The notes: generated by a model not told the origin, from the letters alone. A DNA stretch of 64,000 nucleotides from Ailurus styani (GCA_002007465.1 LNAC01000064.1:4200448-4264447), one strand, 5' to 3'. Positions 48,241-60,900 are shown, counted from the stretch's first letter. Translations and numbers: made by a program.

Positions 48241-48567
48241 AAATGGAAGGAAGAAAAGAATATAAACAACTCTCTCTCAAGTCACAGGAACATTCTGCAT
48301 GACAGATTGTCAGGCCATAATATCATTAAATAAATTTCAGAAGTTCAAAATCATAGGTATCTACTCTGACTACAATGGAACAAAACTATAAATAAGTAAC
48401 AGAAGGGAAATTATAAACTATGTAAACATCCAATGGGTGGAAAAAGGAATCACTAGAAAAGTTACAAAATAAGATGAAAACAAAATGTATCAAAACAAAT
48501 GGATGCAGCTAAAGCAATACCTAGAAAATTTATAGCTATAAAAACACACATTATAAAAGATGATCTC

Positions 48568-48784
48568 GGGTGCCTGGGTGGCTCAGTGGGTTAAAGCCTC
48601 TGCTTTCGGCTCAGGTCATGATCTCAGCGTCCTGGGATCGAGGCCCGCATCGGGCTCTCTGCTCAGCAGGGAGCCTGCTTCCTCCTCTCCCTGTCTCTCT
48701 GCCTGCCTCTCTGCCTACTTGTAATCTCTCTCTCTGTGTCAAATAAATAAATAAAATCTTTAAAAAAAATAAAAATAAATAAAA
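48568..48784 (+). mobile_element. Can-SINE, young copy
   Basis: Full-length plus; perfect target-site duplication ATAAAAGATGATCTC at 48553-48567 and 48785-48799. Confidence 0.97.
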
Positions 48785-48859
48785 ATAAAAGATGATCTCA
48801 ATCAACAACCTAAATTTATATACTATGGAACTATAAAAAGAAAAGTAAACCCAATACCA

Positions 48860-49910
48860 GGAATGAATAAAGATTAAAGCAGAGATAAAAAATAGGAAGT
48901 CCTAGCCTCAGCAATGAGAAAACAAAAATAAAAGGCATCCAAATCACCAAGGAAGAATTCAAACTTTCACTATTCACAGACAATATGATACTCTATGTAG
49001 AAAATGTGAAAGACTCCACCAAAATATTGCTAGAACTGATACACAAATTCTACAAAGTTGCAAGACATAAAAGTCAACGTACAGAAATCTGTTGCATTTC
49101 TACACACCAATAATGAAACCGCAGAAAGAAATCAAGGAATCCATCCCATTTACAATTTCACCAAAAAACAGAAGATACCTAGAGATAAACCTAAACAAAG
49201 AAGCAAATGATCCATACTCTGAAAACTATAGAACACTTATGAAAGAAATTGAAGAGGACACAAAGAAATGGGAAAATATTCCATGTTCATGGACTGGAAA
49301 AACAAATATTGTTAAAATGTCTATACGAGGGGTGCCTGGGTGGCTCAGTCGTTAATCATCTGCCTCCTGGGATCAAGCCCCACATCAGGCTCCCTGCTCA
49401 GTGGGAATCCTGCTTCTCCTTCTCCCAATCCCTATGCTTGTGTTCCCTCTCTTGCTGTGTCTCTGTTAAATAAATAAATAAAATCTTTTAAAAAATAAAA
49501 TAAATAAAATGTCTATACGACCCAAAGCAATCTACACATTTAATGCAATCCCTATCAAAATACCACCAGCATTTTCAACAGAGCTAGGACAAGCAATCTT
49601 AAAATTTGTAGAGAACCACAAATGACCCCAAATAGCCAAAGCAATCTTGAAAAAGAAAAGCAAAGCTGGTGGCACCACAACGTCAGACTTCAAGCTATAT
49701 TACAAAGTTGAAGTCATCAAGACAGTATGGTACTGGCACAAAAATACACATGAGATCAATGGAACAGAATTAAAAAACCCAGAAATGAACCCACAACTAT
49801 ATGGTCAACAAATCTTTGACAAAGCAGGAAAGAATACCCAATGGAAAAAAGACAGTCTCTTCAATAAATGGTGTAGGGAAAACTGGACAGCAACATGCAG
49901 AAGTATGAGT
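48860..49910 (+). mobile_element. L1 ORF2 reverse-transcriptase fragment, split by a SINE
   Basis: Encodes broken L1 ORF2: the RT motif reads F-T-D-N-M-I-L-Y where active elements have F-A-D-D, followed by a surviving open stretch at 49092-49328 and, past the SINE, 49647-49910 (K-K-S-K-A-G-G, then Y-Y-K-V-E-V-I-K-T-V-W-Y-W). It stops abruptly at the inverted repeat at 49911 without a 3' UTR. Confidence 0.88.
49329..49505 (+). mobile_element. Can-SINE inside L1 ORF2
   Basis: Perfect target-site duplication AAAATGTCTATACGA at 49314-49328 and 49506-49520. Removing it restores continuity of the L1 sequence. Confidence 0.97.
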
Positions 49911-50076
49911 ATATACTTAGGTGTTTTAATATTGGGTGCACGTATAATTATAATTAGAGAAAATAAACTTTAACTCAAAAGCTATAACAAGAGACACTGA
50001 TAAAGAAGTCAATTCATCAAGAGAATATAATCACTGTGAATATACATGCACCCAATATTAAAACACCTAAATATAT
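49911..50076. repeat. 36-bp inverted repeat with 94-bp spacer
   Basis: Arm 49911-49946 is the reverse complement of 50041-50076 with two mismatches. The right arm belongs to the L1 endonuclease-region sequence that follows; the left arm is an extra, inverted copy at the junction. Confidence 0.93.
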
Positions 50077-50995
50077 CAGCAATTCTGAAGGCAGAATTAT
50101 ACAGCAACATAACACTGGTAGGAAACTTCAATACCTCACTTTCAACGATGGATAGTTTATTCAGGGAGAAAAATCAATAAGGAAATACTGAACTTGAACT
50201 ATATATCAAATGGAATTTACTAATATACACAGAAAATTTTACCCAACAGAATACACATTCTTTTGCACAAACAGAACATCTTCTAGAACATATTGTTAGA
50301 TCACAAAACAAGTCTTAACATATTTAAGACTGAAATAATACCAAGTACCTTTTCCAACCACAATGAAACTAGAAATCAAGAACATGAAGTTAAAAATTCA
50401 CAAATACATGAAAATTACACAGCACACTTCTGAACAATGTGTCAAAACAAGACTTCAAAAATGAAATCAAAAATATTCTGAGACAAACAAAATACAAACA
50501 CAATATACCAAAACTTATGACTGCAGCTGCAGCAATTCTAAGAAGGTAGTTTACAGCTATAAGTAGCTACTTAAGAAAAAAGATCTCAAATAACCAACAT
50601 AATATTACACTTCAAGGAAGAAAAAGAACTAAGCCCAAAGACAGCAGAAGGAAATAAACAATAATGATGAGAGCAAAAATAAGTAAAATAAAAACTAGAA
50701 ATAGACAAAGATCAACAAAATAGGTTGGTTTTTAAAAAAATAAAATGGATAAGCCTTTAGCTAGAAGACCAATAAATAAAATCAGAGATTTAAGAGGAGA
50801 CTTTACAACAGATACCACAGAAATATAAAGGATCTTAAAAGACTACTAGGAACAATTATACACCAACAAACTGGGCAACCTAGAAGTGAATAGCTAGAAA
50901 CATAACCTAAATACATATATATCATAAAGACATAAAAAACTTGAACAGACCCATAACTGGTAAGGATGTCAAATCAGTAATCTAAAACCTCCCAA
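49965..50995 (+). mobile_element. Older L1, ORF2 endonuclease part (first half of split element)
   Basis: Plus-strand L1 endonuclease-region landmarks: TTTAACTCAAAAGCTATAAC, ATGCACCCAATATTAAAACA, GAATACACATTCTTTTGC, ATCACAAAACAAGTCTTAAC, TGAACAGACCCATAACTGGT. It ends at CTAAAACCTCCCAA, where the near-full-length L1 was inserted; the sequence resumes at 58261. Confidence 0.9.
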
Positions 50996-52098
50996 TCTCA
51001 GAGGGGAAGATGGCAGCAGAGGAGGAGGACCCAAGGCTCGCCTCATCGCACAAATACAACTAAGTAACTAACAAATCATCCTAAATACCCCAAAAATCAA
51101 TCTGAAGACTAGCAGAACAAAATACACAACTTAAGGCAGAGAAGAGCCCACACTGAAGAAAGTAGGAAGTGCAGAACTAGGGCTTGGGAGAGAAATGGAT
51201 GATGGCCACTGCTGCAGTGGGGAATGAACCATAGTTGTTGAGAAGGGTGAGAGACAAAGGAGCACACAAGGGAGCACAGGAGGAAAATGAATTCCCATAG
51301 CAACTGACTTGGAAAGCAAGAGGGTCCTGCCACAGCAAGGCTTCAAACCTACAGTTTAAAAGGTCAGTGTGCTTGGCTCAGGGAGAGCTCACAGGACATC
51401 AAGTGTGCTCTTGGAGAAAAAGCAGGACAAACAGCCCATGGACGAACAGAATGCAAACAGCAACCTGAAGAGCATGTGGAGCACACAGTGGGAAGGTTAG
51501 TTGCTCATCTTGGAGCATGTCCCACCAAGACGGTGTTCCCGGAGATAACCCTCCAGGAACACAAGGACCAGCAGGCACCATTTCCCACCAGGGCGACTCA
51601 GCTTGAACACAGAACCACCTCCAGAAACAAGTTCAGCTCCAACACCTACTGCATAACTTGTTTACACAAAGCCCCACCCATGACGCTCCTGTGAAACTGC
51701 TCTTCCCAGTCACCATTTCCTCAGTACCAGCATGGTGGGACCCGTTCCCCAGAAGACTGGCCCAAACATCTGCCAACACAGTCTCCTAACCCAGGAGTTC
51801 TACAAGGCTTCAGGTCCAGCAGCAGAGGCAACAGGTCTCATTCCAGAAGCAGACCAGGGCACACCTAGTTAAAATGCATCATATTCAGGCCAGGGACCAA
51901 ACACTGCCCACAACAGGCAAAGAGAGCCTCTGAAGACTGGCCTGAAAGAAAGCAGACAGGACAAAACAGCAGAGCACATGCAGTACACACTGGAGACATT
52001 CCAGGAGCACCACACCCTGGGGAACAAGGGACACTACACAACAGGGCACTACGAAACCTCTTTTTCATAAGACCGTTACCCTCAAGAACAGGAAATGT
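50996..52098 (+). promoter_or_regulatory. L1 5' UTR (internal promoter region)
   Basis: GC-richer 1.1-kb segment at the L1 start with the AGATGGCAGCAGAGGAGGAG opening, which resembles the YY1-type AAGATGGC element at L1 5' ends. L1 5' UTRs carry an RNA polymerase II promoter by established knowledge; activity here is unknown. Confidence 0.65.
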
Positions 52099-52301
52099 CG
52101 GGATACCTGGGTGGTTCAGATGGTTAAGCGTCTGGCTTTGGCTCAGGTCTTGATCTCAGGGTCCTGGGATTGAGTCTGACATTGGGCTCCCTGCTAAGCA
52201 GGAAGTCTGCTTCTCCCTCTCCCTCTGCCTGCTACTCCCCCTGATTCGTGCTCACTCGCTCTCTGACAAATTAATAAATAAAATCATTAAAAAAAAAAAA
52301 A
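52099..52301 (+). mobile_element. Can-SINE in L1 5' region
   Basis: Plus SINE; target-site duplication AACAGGAAATGT at 52087-52098 and 52302-52313. Confidence 0.96.
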
Positions 52302-52788
52302 AACAGGAAATGTAGTTGCCTTTCCTAACACATGAAATAGGCACAAAGACTTGGACAAAATGAGAAGCCCGAGGAATTTGTCCCAAATCAAAAAAACAAA
52401 ACAAGAACATGGCTAGAGATTAAACAAAACAGATAAAAATAACATGCCTGATGGAGTATTTTAAGCAGTGATAAGGATCTCACTGAACTTAAGAGTGGAG
52501 GACGTTAGTGAGACCATTAAAAGAGAGAGAAGGAATAACACAACAAAGACAGAGGGTACAATAAACTAAATGAGAAACACCTGATGGAATGAACAGCAGT
52601 CTAAAAGAAGCAAAGAAATGAATTAATGACCAAAAGATAGTAATGGAAAGTAATTAAGCTTAAAAGAGAGAAAAAATAATTATGTAAAATGAGAAAAGAC
52701 TTAGGGAATTTAGTGACTCCAAAGGTAATAACATTCATATTTTAAGAGTCCCAGAAGAAGAGAAACAAAGGGGGCAGAGAATTTATTT

Positions 52789-52956
52789 TTTTTTAAGATT
52801 TTATTTATTTATCTGAGAGAGAGAGCACAAGCAGGGAAAGCAACAGGCAGAGGGAGAAGCAGGCTTCCGCCGACCACAGAGCCTGACGTAGGACTCGATA
52901 ATGATCTGAGCTGAAGGCAGACACTTAACCAACTGCACCATGCAGGCGTCCTGGGA
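52789..52956 (-). mobile_element. Can-SINE (gene-sense) in L1 ORF1 region
   Basis: Minus SINE between GCAGAGAATTTATTT and GCAGAAATTTATTT. Confidence 0.94.
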
Positions 52957-53134
52957 GCAGAAATTTATTTGAAGAAAAAATATCTGAATACTTCCCTAAT
53001 CTGGGGAAGCAACATAGGTACGAATCATGGAGGCACAGAAAATACTAAACAAAAAACAACAAAATCAACGAAAAGATGTTGTAGTTAAGATAACAAAATA
53101 CAGTGATAAAGAAATATTAAAAGGATCAAGACAA

Positions 53135-53240
53135 GGGGCACCTGGCTGGCTCAGTAGGTAGAGCATGCAACTGGATCTTGGAGCTGTCAAGAGTTCAAGC
53201 CCTACAGGCCTTAGAGCAAACTTCAAAAATAAAAAAAGAA
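53135..53240 (+). mobile_element. Short older Can-SINE
   Basis: Head GGGGCACCTGGCTGGCTCAG, AGTTCAAGCCCTACAGG B-box region, no CT tract. It lies inside the L1 ORF1 region. Confidence 0.88.
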
Positions 53241-53285
53241 ACTCTAAAAGTATAACAATAAAACACTTATTAAAACAAAAAACAG

Positions 53286-53452
53286 GGGCACCTGGGTGGT
53301 TCAGGTTGTAGTCCCAGGGTCCTGGGATCAAGTTCTGCATAGGGATCCCTGCTCAGCGGGATCCCTGCTTCTCCCTCACCCAATCCTCTTGCTTGTGTTC
53401 CCTCTCTCACTGTCAAATAAATAAATAAAATCTTTAAAAAACAAAAACAAAA
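53286..53452 (+). mobile_element. Can-SINE with internal deletion
   Basis: Plus SINE missing about 30 bp after GGTGGTTCAG. A-rich tail with CAAAAACAAAAAC. Confidence 0.93.
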
Positions 53453-54286
53453 ACAGCAAGACAAAAGAGGACAACTACATACAAAGGAAACCCCATAACA
53501 CTATCTGCAGATTTTTCAGGAAAAACTTTCCACACCAGAAAAGAATGGCAAGATAGATTCAAAGTGCTGAATGGGAAAATCCTGCAGGCAAAAACATTCT
53601 ATTCAGCAAGTCTATCGTTCAGAATAGAAGAAATGAAGACTTTCTCAGATAAAAACCCAAGGAGTTCATGACAACTAAATCAGGCCTACAAGAAATATTA
53701 AAGGGGACTCTGAGTGGAAAGGCCAAAACTGATGGTATGGAGGTAGAAACACAAAAACAGTAAAAAGGAATATTTCTGAGGGGAAAAAAAAAGTCAAACT
53801 CACAAAAGAAAAGTATGTAAAATATGACGCCATACACCTAAACCATGGGGAGGAGTAAAGAATGAGTTCAAACTTAAACAGCCATTAATTTAATGTAGAC
53901 TGCCATATACAGATGATGTTATATATAAATCTAACATGAACCAAAACAAAAACTAATAAATATACAAAGACAAAAAAGAAAGAAATCTAAATATATCACT
54001 AAGGAAAATTAGCAAACAATGAGAGAAAGACAAGATCAGAGAAAATCTTCAGAAACAGCCCCAAAATAAGTAATAAAATGGCAATACGTATCAATAATTA
54101 CTTTGATTGTAAACGGAATAAACAATCAAAAGACCCAGGGTGACAGAATGGACAAAAAAAACTAGACTCATCAATATGAGGCCTACAAGAGATTCATTTC
54201 AGACCTAAACACACCTGCAGATTGAAAGTGAAGAGATGGAGAAACATTTATCATGCAAATGGATGTCAAAAGAAATCCAGAGTATG

Positions 54287-54475
54287 GGAAGCCTGGGTGG
54301 CTCAGTCAGCTTGGTGTCCAACTCCTGATTTCAGCTCAGGTCATGATTTCAGGGTTATGGTATTGAGCCCTGCATTGGGCCCCTCACTTAGCAGGAAGAC
54401 TGCTAGAGATATTCTCTCTCCTCCCCACTGTGCACATTCTCACTCTCTTTCTCTCTAAAGTAAATAAATATTTGG
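54287..54475 (+). mobile_element. Older Can-SINE in L1 ORF2
   Basis: Plus SINE with diverged body (AACTCCTGATTTCAGCTCAG) interrupting the endonuclease region. Confidence 0.9.
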
Positions 54476-54566
54476 AAAGAGGGAAAGAGGGAAAGGAAAA
54501 GGAAAGGAAGCAAGCCAACATAGCAGTACTTTTATCAGACAAAATAGACTTTAAAACAAAGACCGT

Positions 54567-54742
54567 CAGGACACCTGGGTGACTCAGTCAATTAAGCATC
54601 TGCCTTCAGGTAAGGTCATGACCCCAGGGTCCTGGGACTGATCTGCATCAGGCTCCTTGCTCAGTGAGGAGCCTGATTCTCCCTCTGCCCCCTCCCCTGC
54701 TCGTTCTCTCTTTCTGACAAATAAATAAAATCTTTTAAAAAA
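54567..54742 (+). mobile_element. Can-SINE in L1 ORF2
   Basis: Plus SINE between AAAGACCGT and AAAGACTGT. Confidence 0.93.
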
Positions 54743-57700
54743 AATAAAGACTGTAACAAGGGACAAAGGACACTAGATAATAATAAAAGGGACAATCCAA
54801 CAAGATCTAACAATTCTAAATATTTATTCACCCAACACAGAAGTACACAACGACCTAAAACAGTTAATAACAAAGGAACTAATCAAAAATACAATAGAGA
54901 ACTTTAACACCCCACTTACCCCAATGGACAGATTGCCTAAACAAAAATCAACACAAACAATGGCTTTGAATGAAAACTGGACCAGATAGATTTAACAGGT
55001 GGACTGAGAACACTCCATCCTGAAACAGCAGAATACACATTCTTTTCAAGTGCACATGAACATTCTCCAGAATAGATCACATATTAGGCCACAAAACACG
55101 CCTCAACAAATTCAAATAGATCATCATACCATGCATCTTTTCTGACCACACCACTATGAAAATTAGAAGTCAACTACAAGAAAAAGTCTTCAAAGACCAC
55201 AAATACACGGAGGTTAAGTAACATGCTACTGAACAATGGGTCAACGAGAAAATAGAGGAATAAAATAAGCACATGGAAACAAATGAAAACACAATGGTTC
55301 AAAACCTCTGAAATGCAGCAAAAGGGATTCCACGAGGGAAGTTTATAGCAATACAGGCCTACCTCAAGAATCAAGAAATCTCAAATAAACCACCTAATCT
55401 TACACCTAAAGGAGATAGAAAAAAGAACAATCATAACTTAAAACCAGAAGGAAGGAAATAATAAAGATGAGAAAGAAATAAATGATACAGAAACTAAAAA
55501 CATAATAGAACAGATCAATGAAACCAGTAGCTGGTTCTTTGTGGGGTGGGGGGGGGGTGGGAATCAGGAAAATTAATAAACCTCTACACAGACTTATCAA
55601 GAAAAAAGAGAAAGAGCCCAAATAAATAAAATCACAAATGAGAGAGGAGAAATAACAAATACCACAGAAACACAAACAATTATAAGAGTATTATGAAATA
55701 TGCCAACAAACTGGACAACCTAGAAGAAACGGATAAATGCCTAGAAACATAAATTTACCAAAATATCAGAACTAAAACAGGAAGAAATAGAAAATTTGAA
55801 CAGACTGATAACCAGCAAAGAAAACAAATCAGTTCTCAAAAAAACCCCAAACAAAAGTCCAGGACCACAGAGATTCACAACCAATTCTCAAACTACTCCA
55901 AAAAAAATAGAAAAGATAGGAAAACACCCAAATTCATTCTATGAGACCAGCATTACCCTGATACCAAAACCAGATAAAGACAACAACAACAAAAAGGGTG
56001 CAAGCGTGGTTCAATATTCACAAATCAACATGATACACCACATCAATAATAGAAAAGATAAGAACCATATGGTCATGTCAATAGATGCAGAAAAAGCATC
56101 TGACAAAGTACAACATCCATTGATGACAGAAACCTTCAATAAAGTAGGTTTAGAGGGAGCATACCTCAAGATAATAAAGGCCATATTTGAAAAACCAACA
56201 GCAAGTATCATCCACAATGTGGAAAAACTGAGAGCCTTTCCCCTAAAATCAGGAACAAGCCAAGGATGTCCACACTCTCCACTTCTATTCAACACAGTAC
56301 TGGAAGTCCTAGCCACAGCAATCAAACAACAAAAATAAAAGGCATCCAAATTGGTAAGGAAGAAGTAAAACTATTACCATTTGTAGATGACATAATACTT
56401 TACATAGAGAGCCCAAAAGACTCCACCAAAAAAACTGCTAGAACTGATACACAAATCAGTAAAGTCAAAGGATACAAAATCAACGTACAGAAATCTGTTG
56501 CATTTCTGTATACCAATAATGAACTAGCAGAAATAGAAATTATGAACACAATCCCATTTATAATTGCACCAAAAACCATAAGATACCTAGGAAAAATCCT
56601 AAACAAAGAGGTAAATGATCTGTACTCTGAAAACTACAGAACACTTCCGAAAGAAACTGAAGATGACACAAGAAATGTAAAGATATTCCACGCTAGTGGA
56701 CTGGAAGAACAAATATTGTTAAATTCTCTACACAACTTAAAGCAATTTACACATTTAATACAATCCCTATCAAAATACCACCAGCATTTTTCACAGAGCT
56801 AAAACAATCCTAAAATTTGTATGGAACCACAAAGGACCCCAAATAGCCAAAGCGGTCTTGAAAAGAAAATCCAAGCTGGAGGCATCACATTTCTAGACTT
56901 CAAGCTATATTACAAAGCTGTAGTGATCAAAACAGTATGCTACTGGCATAAAAACCACACACATAGATCAATGGAACAGAACAGAAAACCTAGAAATGAA
57001 ACCACAATTACATGGTCAATTAATCTTCAACAGGAAAAAATATCCAACAGAATAAAAGACAGTCTATTCAACAAACATTATTAGGAAAACTGGACAGCAA
57101 CATGCAAAAGAATGAAACTGGACCACTTTCTTACACCATACACAAAAATAAATTCAAAACGGATTAAAGACCTTAATGTGAGACAGGAAACCATAAAATT
57201 CCTTGAAGAAAGCATAGGCTGTAATATCTTGGATGTCAAAACTTTTCTCTAGGTAGATCTTCTGAGGCAAGGGAACAAAAGCAAAAATAAACTATTGGGA
57301 CTTCATCAAAATAAAAGGTTTCTGCACAGTGAAAGAAACAATCAACAAAATTAAAAGGCAACCTACAGAATGGGAGAAGATATTTACAAATGACATATCT
57401 GACATAACCCTATAGAAGGTTATTATCCAAAATCTATAGAGACCTTACCAAACTCAACAACCCAAAAAAAATCCAATTAAAAATAGGAAGACATGAATAA
57501 ACATTTTTCCAAAGAAGACATACAGATGGCCAACAGATACATGAAAAGATGTTCAAATCACTCAATAGGGAAAAGCAAATCAAAATTAGAAGGATATCAC
57601 CTCACACCTGTCAAAATGGCTAAAACCACAACACAAGAAACAGAAGTTGTCAAGGACGTGGAGAAAAGGGAACTCTTGCACTGTTGGTGGGAATGCAAAC

Positions 57701-58260
57701 CACTGCAGCCACTGTGGAAGACAATATAGTTCTTCAAAAAGTTAAGAATAGAACTACCCTTTGATCTAGCAAATGGACTACTAGGTATTTACCCAAAGAA
57801 TACAAAAACATTATTTCGAAGGGATACATGCACCCCAGTGTTTACAGCAACATTATCTACAATACCCAAATTATTGAAACAGCCTAAGTATCCACTGATT
57901 AATGAATCAATAGAGAAGATGTGGATTATACCCACACAATGGAATATTATTCAACCATAAAAAAGAATGAAATCTTGCCATTTGCAACACCATGGACGGA
58001 GCTAAAGAGTATAATGCTAAGTGAAATAAGTCAGTCAGAGAAAGACAAATACCATATGATTTCATTCATACGAGGAATTTAAGAAACAAAACAAACAAGC
58101 AAAGGGTGGGGGAAAGAGCGATAAACCAAGAAATTGACTCAACTATAGAGAACAAATTCCTGGTTACCAGAGGGGAGGTGGGTAGGGGAATGAGTGAAAC
58201 AGGCGATAGGGATTAATGAGTGCATTTGTAGTGATGAGAACCAGGTAATTAAAATAAAAA

Positions 58261-60450
58261 CTTAAACTCCCAACGAAAAAAAGAAAGATACTTCACAGGT
58301 GAATATACCAAATAGATACAGAAGAATTAATACCAATCCCTCTCAAACTTCCAAAAAACTGAATAGGATGGAATAGTTCCAAACTCACTTTATGAGTCCA
58401 ACATTACTCAGATACCAAATCCAGACAAGTACACTACAGGACTATTACTGGCCAACATCCCTAATGAATATATACGTAAAAATTCTCAATAAGGTATTAA
58501 CAAACTGAATTCAACAGCATATTTTAAAAAATCATAAAGCATAATCCAGTGGGATTTATCCCTGGGATACCAGGATGGTTCAACACATGCAACACATCAC
58601 ATTAACAAATGAAGGATAAAAATCGTAACTCATTAGATGCAGAAAAAGCATCTGACAGCATTCAACATCCTTTCTTGATAAAAGCTCCCAACAAATTAGG
58701 TATAGAGGAATGTACTTCAACATAATAAAAGCCATATATGACACCATGACAGCTAAGATCATACTTAATGGTGAAAAGCTGAAAGCTTTTCCTATAAAAA
58801 TAGGAACAAGACAAAGATGCCAACTCCCACCACTTTCACTCAAAGTAATTCTGGAAATCCCAGCCAGATCAGCTAGGAAATAAAAAGAAACAAAAGGCAT
58901 CCAAATTGGAAAGTGTGCCTTAAAATTATGTTTGCAGATAACATTATCTTACATATAGAAAACTCGAAAGAATCCTACAAAAAACATTGTAGGACTAATA
59001 AATTCAGTAAACTTACAGGATATCTACTAATCCTTGACAAAGGCACCAAGAAGACACAATGGAGAAAGGACTCTCTTCAATAAATCAGGCTGGGGAAAAC
59101 TGGATATCCAGTTACAAAACAATAAATGAAAACGGACTCGATCTTACACCACACACAAATTAACTCAGAATGGATAAGAGAGTTAAATATAAGACCTGAA
59201 ACTGTTCAACTACTAAAAGAAAACATAACGGAAAAGGTTCCTGACATGAGTCATAGCAATGATTTTTGGATACAACACCAAAAGCACAGGCAACAAAAAC
59301 AAAAAAGGAAAGAAAAAAGAAAGAAAAAAAAAAAGAGTGGGACTACATCATATTAAAAAGCTTCTGCCCACCAAGGAAACCATCAACAAAATGAAAAGTT
59401 AACCTATGGTATTGGAGAATGTATGTGCAAACCATATATCTCATAAGGGGTTAATATCTAAAACATAAAAAATGAACTTCTACAGTATCAAAAAACAATT
59501 CAAGTAAAAATAAACAAAGGAACTGAATAAATATTTTTCTAAAGAAGTTACACAAATGGCCAACAGATACCTCAAAAGATGTGAACATCAATAACCATCA
59601 GAAAAACACAAATCAAAACCACAGTGAAATAGCACCTCAAACCTCTTAGGATGGCTATTAACAAATACTGAAAACAGGGAACTTCTGTAAAACGGTGGTG
59701 GTAATGTAAATTGGTATTGTCATTATGGAAAACTGTACAGAGGTTCCTCAAAAATTCAAAAATAGAACTACCACATTATCCACTTCTGGCAATCCCACTT
59801 CTGGTTTTATATGAAAAGAAAACAGTATTACTTCAAAGAGAGATCTGTACTCTCATGTTCACTGCAGCATTACTCACAACAGCCATGGATGGAAATAACC
59901 TAAGTGTCCATCAATGGAGGAGTGGATACACACACACATGCACACACATACATGCACATTATTCAGGTGTGAAAAATAAAGAAATCTGCCATTTTTAACA
60001 ACACAGATGAACCTGAAAGGCACTGTGGTAAATAAAATAAGCCACAAAGACAAATACTATGTGGAATCTTTAAAAAGAAAAAAAAAAGTGTCAAACTCAT
60101 AGAAACAATAGAATAATAATGTTTGACAGGTCCTGGGTGAAATGGGCAATATCAAAGGGTACAACTCTTCAGTTATAAGCTGAACAAGACCTAAGATTCT
60201 AATGTACAACTTGGTGACTACAGCTAATAATAATACTATATTGTATACTTGAAATTTGCTAAGAATAGATCTTAAGTATTCTCATCAAAAAAAATTAATA
60301 AAAATTAAAAAGGCTAAAAAAAGAAAAAAGTTAACTGTGAGGTAAAAGGTATTAACTTGATGGTGTGAATCCTTTCACTATGTATACTTACATCATCACA
60401 TTGTACGCTTTAAATAAATGCATTTTATTTTGTCAATTACATCTCCATAA
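58261..60450 (+). mobile_element. Older L1, RT to 3' end (second half of split element)
   Basis: Resumes with CTTCACAGGTGAATATACCA, AGAAGAATTAATACCAATCC, runs through the RT (box reads F-A-D-N-I-I-L), the surviving open stretch at 59126-59356, L1 3' landmarks (ATGGATGGAAATAACCTAAG, TTGTATACTTGAAATTTGCT) and the 3' end ATCATCACATTGTACGCTTT. Continuous with 49965-50995. Confidence 0.9.
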
Positions 60451-60689
60451 AATGGGACTGAAAGTGAAGAAACAATCAATAACCAAAATACATAAATAAA
60501 GGATTCCACCCAGACTGAAACTCAAAAGTATCTATTTCTCTACTACATCCCAAAACGGACTCAGAATATAATCTCCAGTATTAATTTTAGAAGACGTAAG
60601 ATATACAAAAAAGAATAGGAAGCACCTTAATGCTTGCTGCACCTGACTACACTGAATACCTCACTTCCTAGAAGAATTTGGTATACCTC

Positions 60690-60900
60690 GGGCGCCTGGG
60701 TGGCTCAGTGGGTTAAAGCCGCTGCCTTCGGCTCAGGTCATGATCCCAGGGTCCTGGGATCGAGGCCCGCATCGGGCTCTCTGCTCAGCAGGGAGCCTGC
60801 TTCCCCCTCTCTCCTCTCTCTCTCTGCCTGCCTCTCTGCCTACTTGTAATCCCTCTCTCTGTGTCAAAATGAATAAATAAAATCTTAAAAAAAAAAAAAA
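60690..60900 (+). mobile_element. Can-SINE, very young copy
   Basis: Near-consensus; perfect 17-bp target-site duplication AGAATTTGGTATACCTC at 60673-60689 and 60901-60917. Confidence 0.98.

Larger units (their letters stand above)
50996..58260 (+). mobile_element. Nearly full-length L1, inactive, with nested SINEs
   Basis: A complete-looking order on the plus strand. GC-rich 5' UTR starting GAAGATGGCAGCAGAGGAGG (51004) to about 52330. ORF1 region to about 53850, ending in its C-terminal landmarks (CAAAGTGCTGAATGGGAAAA, TCAGAATAGAAGAAATGAAG). ORF2 endonuclease 54060-55800, reverse transcriptase 55800-56800, C-terminal part to 57730, 3' UTR to 58260. Both ORFs are broken by stops and frameshifts: the longest pieces are 180 codons (55796-56338) and 178 codons (56266-56802), overlapping in different frames. 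The RT box reads F-V-D-D. Flanking CTAAAACCTCCCAA and CTTAAACTCCCAA mark the target site in an older L1. It lies antisense to VPS13B. Confidence 0.9.

Noticed and set aside
51109..52068. Several 60-90-codon ORFs in the GC-richer patch
   Set aside because: They lie on both strands of the L1 5' UTR, overlap one another and have no family resemblance; the patch is explained by the L1.
55796..56802. Two 180-codon ORFs as host genes
   Set aside because: They are overlapping out-of-frame pieces of L1 ORF2 reverse transcriptase inside a decayed L1.
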